This document shows positions 32,619 to 42,248 of a stretch of DNA of 64,000 bases, in pieces. Within the stretch, counting starts at the first letter, position 1. Every line of letters begins with the position of its first letter. Below the pieces are notes generated by a model that worked only from the letters and a program-made list of their open reading frames with translations, searched no databases and was not told the DNA's origin. This stretch comes from Rhynchopus sp. YZ270_cl-10. Taxonomy: Eukaryota > Euglenozoa > Diplonemea > Diplonemida > Diplonemidae. The position numbers were made by a program, and so were the translations under genes. The stretch spans positions 1,984,001 through 2,048,000 of the forward strand of contig OZ037833.1 of assembly GCA_964035575.1 (NCBI GenBank), read 5' to 3'.

Positions 32619-33124
32619 CAGTATACACAGTATACACAGTATACACAGTATACACAGTATACACAGTATACACAGTATACACAGTATACACAGTATACAC
32701 AGTATACACAGTATACACAGTATACACAGTATACACAGTATACACAGTATACACAGTATACACAGTATACACAGTATACACAGTATACACAGTATACACA
32801 GTATACACAGTATACACAGTATACACAGTATACACAGTATACACAGTATACACAGTATACACAGTATACACAGTATACACAGTATACACAGTATACACAG
32901 TATACACAGTATACACAGTATACACAGTATACACAGTATACACAGTATACACAGTATACACAGTATACACAGTATACACAGTATACACAGTATACACAGT
33001 ATACACAGTATACACAGTATACACAGTATACACAGTATACACAGTATACACAGTATACACAGTATACACAGTATACACAGTATACACAGTATACACAGTA
33101 TACACAGCATACACAGCATACTCA
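32619..33124. repeat. Second CAGTATACA array, about 54 copies
   Basis: Perfect to about 33106, then two altered units (CAGCATACA, CAGCATACT). It is followed by GCGCCGCAGGCGCACGGTA and a GGGGTCACACATGGGTATGC tail shared with 21866-21970. Confidence 0.95.
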
Positions 33125-33461
33125 GGGGGGAAACTCACTTTGTGGGCGCCGCAGGCGCACGGTACGCGTTTTTCGTGATTTTTTCCAGCCCCGTTCTGTG
33201 CGTCTTTTGACTCAGCGAGTCGATTGCGTTCAACGGTGGGGTCACACATGGGTATGCAAGAGTGGAGGCGCGCCAACAGGGGGAGTGGAAAAACCAAGGT
33301 AAAAAAATGTTTTTATACACCACCCCTAAAAAAAGGGTATTATTTAGCAGTTTGTTAGCAGTTCTTTAGCAGTGAAATTTGCTGGTTTCAGCCACACCAA
33401 AATAGTAATTGCAATGTAAATAGTAACTGGATGTAAATAGTAGACATGGGGGGTGGTTTAC

Positions 33462-33878
33462 TTAAAAAACCCGGCAGACTCTTCCCCGTGTGGAAAGTGT
33501 TTATTGGTTTCTTGCATTTTTGTCAAAAAAAATGAACAAAAATAATATACCGTAACCGTACGGTAAATGAACAGAAGTGGGGGCGGTGAGGGGAATCAAT
33601 CGCATTGGAAAAAAAAAAAAATGGGTAGCAAAGAAAAGACGAAATAAATAAAGTGTGTACCCAAAGAAGGAAGCTTGTAAAATAGATAAATAGATAAATG
33701 GGCCGGGAAGGGTATAATAAGGAAAAATTGGATTTTTCAGATGTATAAAAAATGGTAGTTATTGATGCAGGCACTTCCGACTGACCCACGTACGATGTCA
33801 GTCCCTGATGAAGAACAAAAAAACACGAAAAACCAAAAAAAAACAGGGAGTTATCGGGGGAAGAAAATGAAAAATTTA
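33462..33878. other. Spacer with a small CTGAC/GTCAG hairpin
   Basis: 33776-33806 repeats the hairpin of 6652-6680. The rest is A-rich. Confidence 0.45.
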
Positions 33879-33915
33879 TAAAACGAACCTAAGCCTCTCT
33901 GTGCTCAGTCACTTT
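33879..33915 (+). repeat. HpA hairpin
   Basis: AAAACGAAC, CTAAGC, loop CTCTCTGT, GCTCAG, TCACTTT. Confidence 0.6.
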
Positions 33916-33927
33916 GGGAGAAAAAAA

Positions 33928-33989
33928 GTGAAGTTGATAGTGCAAAACGCCTCGGCGACGCAGAGCACCGACACTTGGGAGTTGCTGAC
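33928..33989 (+). repeat. HpF repeat, right end diverged
   Basis: GTGAAGTTGATAGTGCAAAA and CGCCTCGGCGACGCAGAGCA match. The GGGTTATCGAACC end is replaced by GGGAGTTGCTGAC. Confidence 0.55.
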
Positions 33990-34737
33990 AGGGAAACTGC
34001 AGGCACACAGTCATTTCCCCATCCTGATTGGGAAGGGGTGATAACATGATTAAGGATTCAAGAAAGACACGTGTCCTGGAACACAAAGGCATATACGCAA
34101 AAAAACGGTGTGGGACAAACGGGGGGAGAAAAGAAATAAATGTTCAAATGACACCCTGAGTGTACCTTTTTAGAGCACCTTATTGGCCCACACCAAACAA
34201 TAAAAAACTGTCTCTGCTAGCCAGCTGGCTTCACATATTACTCTGTTCCGGAGAGAGTCCCGAACGGCTGTCGGTGTGTGACTGGTTGGGAGGTGATGAT
34301 ACAGCGAGGAGTGAGACAACATTATTGGCTGTTTTGATGTCGGGACACAAAACATCCTTAAAGATGTAATGTGTTGCGCAACAAAGGAGGGAAAAAAATG
34401 GAAGTTGAAAAAAGAAGAGAAAAGAAAGAAAAAAAAAATCGAAAGACGGAGGAACTTGATACAAGAACTTTACCAACTTTCTTCACAGGAGTCGCTTGGA
34501 ACTCAGTTTCAAACGCAAAGGGGGGGAAAGGAGGGGGGATAATACAAAACTAAGGATGAAGTTGAAAAATAAGAAAAGAAAAAATAAAAATGGCGTTGTC
34601 GAGCAACCTCCGCCAACTTTTTACAGCTTTCAACAGATTATGGTAAACTGTTGTTAATATGTATGACACGGCGACCTTGTAAAGGGGGGGGATGGACCTA
34701 GAATTGTGCACCTATTATGCTAGAATACGTCAAAAAT

Positions 34738-34866
34738 TGTGACATCAAATCGCACGTTTTTTTTATAGCCAAACCATGGCATAGGTAGGGTAGAGCTGTG
34801 GGCTACCGCTAAAAATTTATAGCTGCGCCGCAGGCGCACGAGACACTACTTTTTCTGAGAGGTGCG
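34738..34866. repeat. GCGCCGCAGGCGC repeat, copy 1
   Basis: CAAATCGCACG, TATAGCCAAACCATGGCAT and GCTGCGCCGCAGGCGCACG match the reverse complement of 43998-44110. Confidence 0.55.
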
Positions 34867-35443
34867 CAACATATTGAAAAAAAAGGCATGTTACGAACTC
34901 GCCGCGGACTTCCGTCTTCCTCCTCCGCACAGGGGGTGGTACCACTCCGAATGCAGAAAAATATTCCGCGAATCAGCGGCATCTACAAGGTATCTTCTTG
35001 TCTGCCACGGTGAAAGTAATAGTTCTACTGCGAAGTTGCAAGGCTGCAGAAATTAATGTGGAAGTCATGGCGCCTTTTTCGTCGACTCTTTTCCTCTTAT
35101 TTTCCTTCTTTGGCGCACCATAAAGACCAGTCGGTCTGTTAGACCAACATACACATATGAAACCGCGATGTGGTTGTAGCCTTGCAAGATAAAATTCAGG
35201 AAAAATTCAAAAAAATCCCACACCGCCTGAATTGTGTCATGTGGGGATGTTTTATATTGGTTGCTGTGGTTTATTTTATTTTATTTTTCTTCTCGTCAGG
35301 AGGGGCAAGGAGGGGCAGCAATTTGAGGGAAAGAACAGAAAACAAACTGTTGGAAAGAAAGAGAGAGTGAGAGAGAGAGAGCTGACTATGTCTCTCAGTT
35401 ATTGCTGAAGGACCTCCATTCCTTTATCTTTTTTTGTTGTTGT
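34867..35443. other. Spacer, no gene
   Basis: An AG-repeat near 35357-35382 and mixed sequence. A 64-codon plus frame at 34862-35056 has no support. Confidence 0.45.
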
Positions 35444-35515
35444 GTCGACAATCGCCTAAGAACCCACTAGGGGCTAATAGGGTCTGTACTCAATGTTAGC
35501 CGAAGCCTTTTATTT
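35444..35515 (+). repeat. HpE repeat
   Basis: GTCGACAATCG, stem CCTA...TAGG, GTCTGTACTCAATGTTAGCC, then GAAGCC. The right end with GGTATAGAC is missing. Confidence 0.65.
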
Positions 35516-37468
35516 TCTTCTTTTTATTTGCGTAATTCAAATCTAGATAATCACGAGCACTCCGCCAATGATTAATTACCAAGGGGAAGAAAGCTGGGGG
35601 GAGGTTCGATTTCCCGGGTGAGAAAATGTTTGTTCCCCCCCTCCCATCACACCCCCCGCGTTTCGCCTCCACATTTTACAATGGAAACAATGATGCAAAA
35701 AAAGAACAAAAAAATACAACCCTTTGGAATAAAAGAAAAAAATGTGCGCACAATACTGCCCTCCCCCGCATTAGCAGTGAAAAAGCGCACACCTAAAAAA
35801 AAAAAAAAAAAAACAGTAGGAAAGAACGACAGTTTGATATTTTATGATTTGCAATCAACATTCCCCAGCGCTGAAGAAGGCTAGTCTTTACGAGAGGGGG
35901 GGACGGGGGTGGGGTGTGGGGGGTTGTTTTAAAGTAATTTGTCCATGTGTAGCATCCATTTCGGGGGGTATTAGGTTATGTTGATGAAAAGTCTAATCTT
36001 CATGTTTGTTTCCTTAAATTAAATACAGAAAACGGTAGTCTTTTTTTGTGAGTTGAAGAGGAATCTGCTTTGGCAAAGCAGAATAGTGTAGTTTTAGGGT
36101 TCCCACTTTTTCTCCAAAAAACTTTTTTTTTTGCTGGGAAGCCCAATTTCGAACCCCCAGTGTTGTCTCGTTTTCTGAATTTTATTCTGACAAAAACAAA
36201 AACAAAAACAAAACCGCTTACTTCACACAAGGTGGTACACCATGTGTTCCAATTATCCCTATTTCGTTGACTGCCGAGCAGTAGCGGGAGTAGGACATCT
36301 CAATGTAGACCGTGAAATGGAAGTAAGCTGGCGAGAGGGTGCGTGGAGTGGAGATATTATGTTGCTACACGTGATTCAAGTTTGGAAAAAATAAAAAATA
36401 AAAAATAAAAAATCCACCCCAAGGTACCTGATTCCCCCGGAGAACCCGCACAATGTGCTGTTCGGAGAAAAAATACCATTTTTTTTGTGGGTGTTTCTTA
36501 AAAATAGTAGGATCGGGTAGGTAAGTAAAGTTGTTTTCGTTGATTGCACAATCCTCCTGTTTGAGGGATGATCGGCGACTGTACCGGTTAATACTATTTC
36601 TCCTTTAAAGCAAGCTTCGTAGGAATAAATAAATAAATTCATAAATAAAGAAAAAAATAAAGAAAAAAAAAAGGGTGTTAAAACAGAGTGTGGCTTTACT
36701 CAGGTAGCTACATGCCTAAAGGCGATGTGTGCTACAGACGGTTCAAATCACACCAGAATATAATTTACTCTTGTCTTTGTTTGTGTGCCGGAAAATGGAA
36801 ACCAAAAACCTAGTGGGCAGACGATTGCAATGGTAGCGCAGCCATAGCCCTTTCCCCTCATAATGACAACAAAACTGTTTTGAATAAAAAGAGGGGCGAA
36901 AAAAAGGGAGAAGGTGGAAGTGCATTTAGAAAAAAAAATAGTGAACGATGGCAGCAGACGGACAGCAGAAAAACTCTGATCTCACCTTCCCTGCAGGGCA
37001 TCAATATTCACCTGTCAAAAAAAGACAGTTGTACTTTTTTTACTCCCCGCGCCAAAATTAAAGTGTTTTCGACACATTCAATATTGGTGTTTTTTTTTTC
37101 CTGTTTTAATGTTTTCTGTAACCTCTCTCTATTTTACGGCAGGTGTGACCGGTTGAGGTGATACTTCCGGACTATATTGGGAACTTTGCTAATTTTTGAA
37201 AACATGAGGGGGGGGAAAAAAAACGAGCAACCTCATGTGACACACCTTTCTTTTCTGAAAGTTGGCAAACGACAAAAATCTGAGCTTTAACGTATGTTTT
37301 GGATGATGAATATTTCGTTTTCCTGTTGAGGTGTTTGGCGGGGAAAAGGCGATAAACGGAGGAAATCGCACTAGAAGAAACGACCCTCGTAACCTAACCC
37401 CCACGGGACTTTCCATATTTTCCCCTCAACAAAAACGAAAAAAAAAAAAACACAAAAAACAATGTATT
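35516..37468. other. Gene-free AT-rich spacer
   Basis: No domain-bearing frame. Contains (AAAACA)n near 36190, (AAATA)n near 36390 and 36640 and several A/T runs. Confidence 0.5.
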
Positions 37469-37512
37469 GTAAGATGATTCTAAAACCGCACCCTGATTCA
37501 CTGAGTCACCTT
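37469..37512 (+). repeat. HpA, expanded loop
   Basis: GTAAGATGATTCTAAAACC, then CACTGAGTCACCTTT. Stem weak. Confidence 0.45.
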
Positions 37513-38073
37513 TGGAAAGAAAAAGAAGGAAAAAAATAACAGTACCTATTTCCCACACTAAGGTAGTTATTTTGGATTTTTTTTTTTTTAAAATTGGTGG
37601 ATATCCTGTATCGACACATTTGCCCAGAGGAATATTCACGACAGGGCAGCTACCAAGGCACAGAAGTTACAAAAAATGGTCATTTTTATTGGTTAAACTG
37701 CTGAAAACAGTTCTATAGGCCCTATCCTACATCTGGGATACACACGCCTCACAAGGACCGCAACCGGAGGGAGGGATACTTAACATAAAACTGAGATGTT
37801 TCTCTGGTTCACATCATTGTTTAAAATGAGGGCATGAACACAACCAGATGACAAGAATAGTCTGCAGGGAGGCTCGGCTCTGACATAACCGTCTGTTGAT
37901 TCTAGCTTGGGGAAGTGTTGGGTTTATGGGGCGATTCGTTCATAGGGGGTGTGCTTCGTTCCTTTTGTTGTTTTTTTTTTGGGAATTTTGTTGTAAGGAA
38001 AAAAAGAAAAAAAAATATGAAAGTAGAGTTCCCAACAGAACAAGAAACTGCCAAAAAGAAAAAGAAAAAAGCT

Positions 38074-38108
38074 GTTCGATGAATATACCTCATGTGCGTA
38101 AACATCTA
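38074..38108 (+). repeat. HpB hairpin
   Basis: TTCGATGAATATACCTCATG, then TGCGTAAACATCTAA. First of four repeats in 250 nt. Confidence 0.6.
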
Positions 38109-38122
38109 AACAAAGGGGGGGG

Positions 38123-38185
38123 GTGTTGAAAGATGCAAACGCCTCTACGGGCGCGGAACACCCGATCTCCGCGGGTTATCGAACC
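38123..38185 (+). repeat. HpF repeat
   Basis: GTTGAAAGATGCAAACGCCT, GCGCGGAACACCCGATCTCC, then GCGGGTTATCGAACC. The 5' end is fused to an HpB-like AAAGATG. Confidence 0.65.
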
Positions 38186-38204
38186 AAAAGAAGAAAAAAA
38201 AGGA

Positions 38205-38248
<44 letters not shown>

Positions 38249-38327
38249 TGCGATGAATGTACCCTCATTGTGCACATCTATCTGTCACTCTAAGACGATG
38301 CTAAGCTCTCGCGCTTTAGTCACCTTG
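38249..38327 (+). repeat. HpB followed by HpA
   Basis: HpB at 38249-38282 (GCGATGAATGTACCCTCATT, TGCACATCTA). HpA at 38291-38327 (TAAGACGATG, CTAAGC, loop TCTCGC, GCTTTAG, TCACCTT). A GA microsatellite precedes at about 38206-38245. Confidence 0.65.
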
Positions 38328-39254
38328 AAAAAAAATAATAATGGGGATGGGGTATGTATTGAAAAAGGGGTTGAATGGTTGAATGGTGGTGACCACCTTT
38401 CTAATTTTTGTTCAATATTCACATTGTTTTGATCTTCAGGGGGTGGGGGAGGTGAGATTTTTTTTTTGTTGAGAGTTATGCCAGGCGAACCCTTTTAAGT
38501 TTATTTTATTTGCAAAAAAAAAAAAAAAAAAAAAAAAAACAATGCGATTTGCTCCAGGAAGATCCTAAGAGGTCAACACAAGAGAAATCTTGAAAGTGCT
38601 TGAAACACTCTTTTTATTGACACAACACCAAAATCGCCAATCGGATCTGCCACCCATATCATACGTGGTTCCAGAAAGGCAAAAAAGCTGTGTGCATGCC
38701 TAAAGAACGTACACTTACATAGAGTAAATAGACAAAAAAAAATCATATGTGAACAGACAGAGTGTTGGGGAGGGTTTGAACATGTGTGTGGGAGAATTTT
38801 TTTTATTTTTTTTTTTTTGCTTTTAATTTTCGTGGTGGAAAAAGGCCGGTCACTCTCGAGGATGTGCTTCAAGGCAAAACACACACACCAGAGCGGTCCT
38901 TAAAAACCCGAAAAAAAAAAAGTTGGGCAGAGAAAACGGGGTCCTCTGCGGAACCCTCCTTTAGAAAAGGAAGGGGATAAACTACTGGAAATATCCTTAT
39001 GAAAAGGGATACCTCCTCCACGAGAGGACCGGTTGAGAGTACAAAACAGACGCGAGAATCAATCCGGGTAAAAAGCTTCTTCGCGAAGACGTAAGCTGTA
39101 CACGATTTTGTACCAAGCATTTCATCAGAAGAGAAAAAAAATGAAAGAAGAAAATACTTTGGGAATGGTGCTTTCTTCTTTGTTAGCACTTTGAGGGGGA
39201 AAAAAAACTTGGTTATTCAGTACGGACATCCCCCAACAGGGAAGCTCTGTGGTA
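38328..39254. other. Spacer with a long A run
   Basis: About 26 consecutive A at 38513-38539. No gene. Confidence 0.5.
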
Positions 39255-39376
39255 CAGTGGTTAAACAAAGTTCCGCCCAAGAAAAGTGCCCGCCTAAGAA
39301 AAATTCCGCCTAAGTAATTTCCGCCATCGATTTCAATTCCGCCTTTAGTTTAGGCGTAAACTTTGTTTAACCACTG
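39255..39376. mobile_element. Tc1/mariner-like MITE, 122 bp
   Basis: Perfect terminal inverted repeats CAGTGGTTAAACAAAGTT and AACTTTGTTTAACCACTG are flanked by TA on both sides (39253-39254 and 39377-39378). TTCCGCC-type words repeat inside. CAGTGG ends with a TA target are typical of Tc1/mariner. Confidence 0.85.
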
Positions 39377-39395
39377 TACTGCATTTTTATTTTTT

Positions 39396-39459
39396 GATAA
39401 ATTGTTGGAGCAGTGTAGTTGCCTCGGTTGTGTTGCCACAGTTGTGCAATCTCCACTGT
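39396..39459 (+). repeat. HpD hairpin, full-length copy
   Basis: Same as 6312-6375 except GGAGCAGTG for GGAGTAGTG, which makes CAGTG/CACTG fully paired. It lies 18 nt after the mariner-like MITE. Confidence 0.75.
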
Positions 39460-39571
39460 TTTTTTTAGTACGCATTAACAATCCCCTTTAGACAAATTGA
39501 TGCATAAACGGTGTCACCTGAACAGGTTTAAAAGTTTTGTGTTTTGTCGTTTGAAATATAAAAAAGAAATG

Positions 39572-39603
39572 GCAAGATGGAACTAAGCAGGATTTAGTCA
39601 CCT
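39572..39603 (+). repeat. HpA hairpin
   Basis: GCAAGATGGAA, CTAA, loop GCAGGA, TTTAG, TCACCT. A 19-base C run follows at 39669-39687. Confidence 0.55.
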
Positions 39604-39830
39604 CACAATGAAAAAAAAATAAAAGGGGGGCTGTGATGGGTGGTAATGAGATAATACGAAAAGCATGTCCCCCCCCCCCCCCCCCCCTCCCTCTTTTCTG
39701 GGGTGCTCACCCACTTAAGAGAGTCGCTAATTCTTTGTGTGACATCCGTTCGTTATCATCCCCGAGCACTTCCCACAGTCCACAGAGGCAGAAGCGAACA
39801 TAGTATGCGTGTATTCTACAAATCGCCACA

Positions 39831-40056
39831 CATGACGGTAAAGCAAATGATTTTACTTCGTGGTTTTACTGTTGTAAGCCAATGACACCACAACCGTATT
39901 CGTACAAATTATCGTAAAAAAGGTCAAACTTTCAGAAAAAATCCTGAAAAGGTCAAACATTATTACGGTCGATAATTTTTTTGTACGAATGCGGAAAGTG
40001 GTTTCACCGTTGTCCTACAATATTAAAACCACAAACTAATTTGCTTTATCGTCATG
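39831..40056. repeat. Foldback MITE, CATGACGGTAAAGCAAATGA arms
   Basis: The arms mirror over about 100 nt: CATGACGGTAAAGCAAATGA / TTTGCTTTATCGTCATG, CGTGGTTTTACTGTTGTA / TACAATATTAAAACCAC, GTATTCGTACAAATTATCG / CGATAATTTTTTTGTACGAA. The same family occurs at 55726-55832. Confidence 0.75.
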
Positions 40057-40266
40057 CACCAAGCTGGTTCTGTATTCAAAAAATGTCACCCAAAAAAAAA
40101 GGGCTAGTATACTTTTATGGTTTCCCTCCCCGCGCTTAGGCGATTCAATAAATAATACGTTTTTTTCCGTCTTATCACAACATCAAAACATGGTTTACCT
40201 AAGATCTTAATTACGAAAGCCACGAAATTTGCGGGGGGGAAAAACCACGGTCATAGTTTTTTGTTG

Positions 40267-40350
40267 TATCGACAATCACGTTATACCTACTGGTATAACG
40301 ATCTGTACTCAATGTCGGCCGAAGCCTATGTACTACGGAAGGTATAGACA
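40267..40350 (+). repeat. HpE repeat with strongest variable stem
   Basis: TCGACAATCA, stem CGTTATACC-TACT-GGTATAACG, ATCTGTACTCAATGTCGGCC, GAAGCC, TATGTAC, GGTATAGAC. The stem is 9 bp and perfect but unrelated in sequence to other copies. GGC-CGAA-GCC forms a second hairpin. Confidence 0.75.
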
Positions 40351-41362
40351 GAAAACAAGCGAGCTTCTGTCTTTTTCAATCCGTTTTGTTTGCCCTGTAG
40401 CGCTGCCTCCAATCTTTTTAGAATTGACAACAAGTTGCTTCAAAAAAAAGATAGTCTTTGCAAAATTACGACGACGGCTGGAAAAAAAAAATCATTTCGT
40501 ACTGCGATCTTTTGGTAAACCATGTTTTATGACAAAGATTTCAAGAAAATAATATAAAGCCCCCTACGAGGAATGTCTCCCACCAAAGAAATCAGGCCAA
40601 ATAAAGAATCACCAGGAGTGGACAAAAATCAGAACCTGAAGGGGGATGACTAAAAGAAGTAAAAATAAAATAAAATAAAAGAAGAAACCATTTGAAAGAC
40701 GAGCGTGCTCTTCCTGTACATAACTCCAAAAACCGGGAAAACCCCGGGGAAAAAAAAAAAGAAAAGAAACAAGAGAGAGAGGTGAAAATGAACCTCAGTC
40801 TCACAGTGTTTAGCCACCTTTAGAAAAAAGAAGAAAAACAGAGGAATTTGCACCAGGTGTTGTGGGAGCGAACACACCTGAAAGAGACCAACAGATATAC
40901 AGATATGTACAAAAAAATTCCTCGAAAAAGAAAAAGAAAAAGTATAAACTATGAAGTACGCAACAAGACTCTGCACACGCAGGCACTGGGGTTCCACAAG
41001 AGGGGGCGGGGTGGAAGGGGAAGGTGGGTGGGATGGGATGAGGGGGGGATACTGCTTCACAGTAACCCGCTACGAGTTTGTGAGTGAGTGAGTGAGGTGG
41101 GTGTGAGAGCGAAGCCGGTCAAAAAACAAAAAAAAAACCGTGTTCGAACAATTAAAAGGATTTTTTTTGAAAAAGATGTACGAGCCTCACGGACACACAC
41201 ATCTTTTAAAAAAAAAGAAAGAAAAAAAAAAAACACAACAATAAAAAGGTGCCACTTTTTTAAAATAAAACCCTTGTTACCAACACTATCGACAAAATCA
41301 CCAAACTTTGTTACCCATGGGTAAGGCATGGACACCCACACATTATATGCTTCTGTAGTTGC
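40351..41362. other. Spacer with HpB and HpA copies
   Basis: HpB-like at 40690-40720, HpA at 40782-40820 (CTCAGTC...GTTTAG), HpB at 41169-41210 (AAAGATGTACGAGCCTCACG, GACACACACATCTTTT with a 7-bp outer stem). 40990-41060 is purine-rich. No gene. Confidence 0.55.
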
Positions 41363-42248
41363 TTACCGTTCTCTCATTTCCGTCCGTGCAAAAAAGACCT
41401 GTTGTTTGTTGTTTGTTGTGAACTAACTTTCCCCTTTTGACATACCTTCAATGGAACAGGCTGGGAAGGTGTGGTGAATCCGCTCACCATGTTGATTGCA
41501 GCAACGGCCTCCTCGGTAGTTGTGTAGCACACCCACGCCTTTGCGCCCTGTCTTGATATACGAATGGGGCGCGTCCTGTGTTGGGATGATTGAGACGTAC
41601 TCTTTTGTTTTTTGCTGTGTCGACAATCACCTGCTAGTGCAGGATCTGTACTCAATGTCGCCCGAAGGCTATTGTACTTAAAAGATATAGACGGAGGTCG
41701 TCCTCAACTCTGGAAAGTCGCTTTTGTTGGAATAGTGTAGCTGCAACCTCTGCAAAGCTCCACTGTCTCTAAAGTCACGTAATAGCCTCGGATCGTTTTT
41801 TTAAATGCTCTCGGACATACCTATCAAATATTGCTGAGAGCTCGAGGTCGCTTAAGGACTCACATATTCCAGAAACGAAGAGGGTTGCGGGTTGGTGGGT
41901 GTGTGGCTGCGGGTAGAAGGGCACGGCAGCACCCTTTGTTCCTGAGTGGTTCGAGAGAATGGAACGGTCGGACTTTACACTACGCGTCTGTGTTGCTGCA
42001 AAGCTAACACGAATGGTGAATTCGGGTGAAGACCCTGTCCAGGAAAGGCCATTTACACGTTCAATAGCTTCTGCCGCAAATTCTCTGGTATCAAACGTCA
42101 CAAACCCCATCATCTTCCCAGGAGTGAACTTCAACATCCCATTTTTAAACCCCTTCATCGATCCAAACAGCAAAAACAACTCCCGTTCCGTAAAGTCCGC
42201 AGGTAAATTGGAAAGATGCAGAGTCGTAACCTCATTGTGGCTTGCCAT
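41363..42248 (-). CDS. Two-RRM RNA-binding protein (RBPMS/Whi3-like), 3 exons
   Basis: Exons 41821-42248, 41446-41614 and 41363-41398 give 210 residues. RRM1 spans residues about 6-80 (TLHLSNLPADFTERELFLLF, MMGFVTFDTREFAAEAIERV). RRM2 starts at about 120 (ATLFVSGICESLSDLELSAI) and continues through GAKAWVCYTTTEEAVAAINM to VFFARTE in the last exon. That completion of the fold supports both introns. Intron 1 (41615-41820, 206 nt, GTATGT...CACAG) contains an HpD and an HpE repeat; the HpE end itself supplies the CAG. A second in-frame acceptor 15 nt downstream (AAGAG) is possible and would drop five residues. Intron 2 (41399-41445) is 47 nt. Such proteins bind mRNA and control its fate; the target is unknown. 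An in-frame ATG at 42287 is less likely as start. Confidence 0.87.
41618..41697 (+). repeat. HpE repeat forming the 3' end of an intron
   Basis: GTCGACAATCA, stem CCTGC-TAGT-GCAGG, ATCTGTACTCAATGTCGCCC, GAAGGC, TATTGTAC, GATATAGACG. Second hairpin GCC-CGAA-GGC is the compensated form of GGC-CGAA-GCC at 40267. Confidence 0.8.
41725..41766 (+). repeat. HpD hairpin inside the same intron
   Basis: GTTGGAATAGTGTAGCTGCA, ACCTC, TGCAAAGCTCCACTGTC. AGC/GCT and TGCA/TGCA pairings replace those of the full-length copies. Confidence 0.7.

Larger units (their letters stand above)
32096..33461. mobile_element. DNA transposon-like element with GTAAACC ends, 1.37 kb, carrying a 9-mer array
   Basis: GTAAACCCCCTCAGC and CACGTCTACTATTTACAT at the left mirror ATGTAAATAGTAGACATG and GGTGGTTTAC at the right. 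Inner arms also mirror each other as TATGGTGTGGCTGAACCC...GGGGGTGGTGTATA and TATACACCACCCC...CAGCCACACCA. GTTTGTTAGCA repeats flank both sides. No transposase frame. A clear target duplication was not found. Confidence 0.7.

Noticed and set aside
32366-33302. Open frames of 181-294 codons across the second array
   Set aside because: Same arithmetic effect as the first array.
35600-35625. tRNA B-box-like GAGGTTCGATTTCCCG
   Set aside because: No D-arm, anticodon arm or acceptor stem fits upstream.
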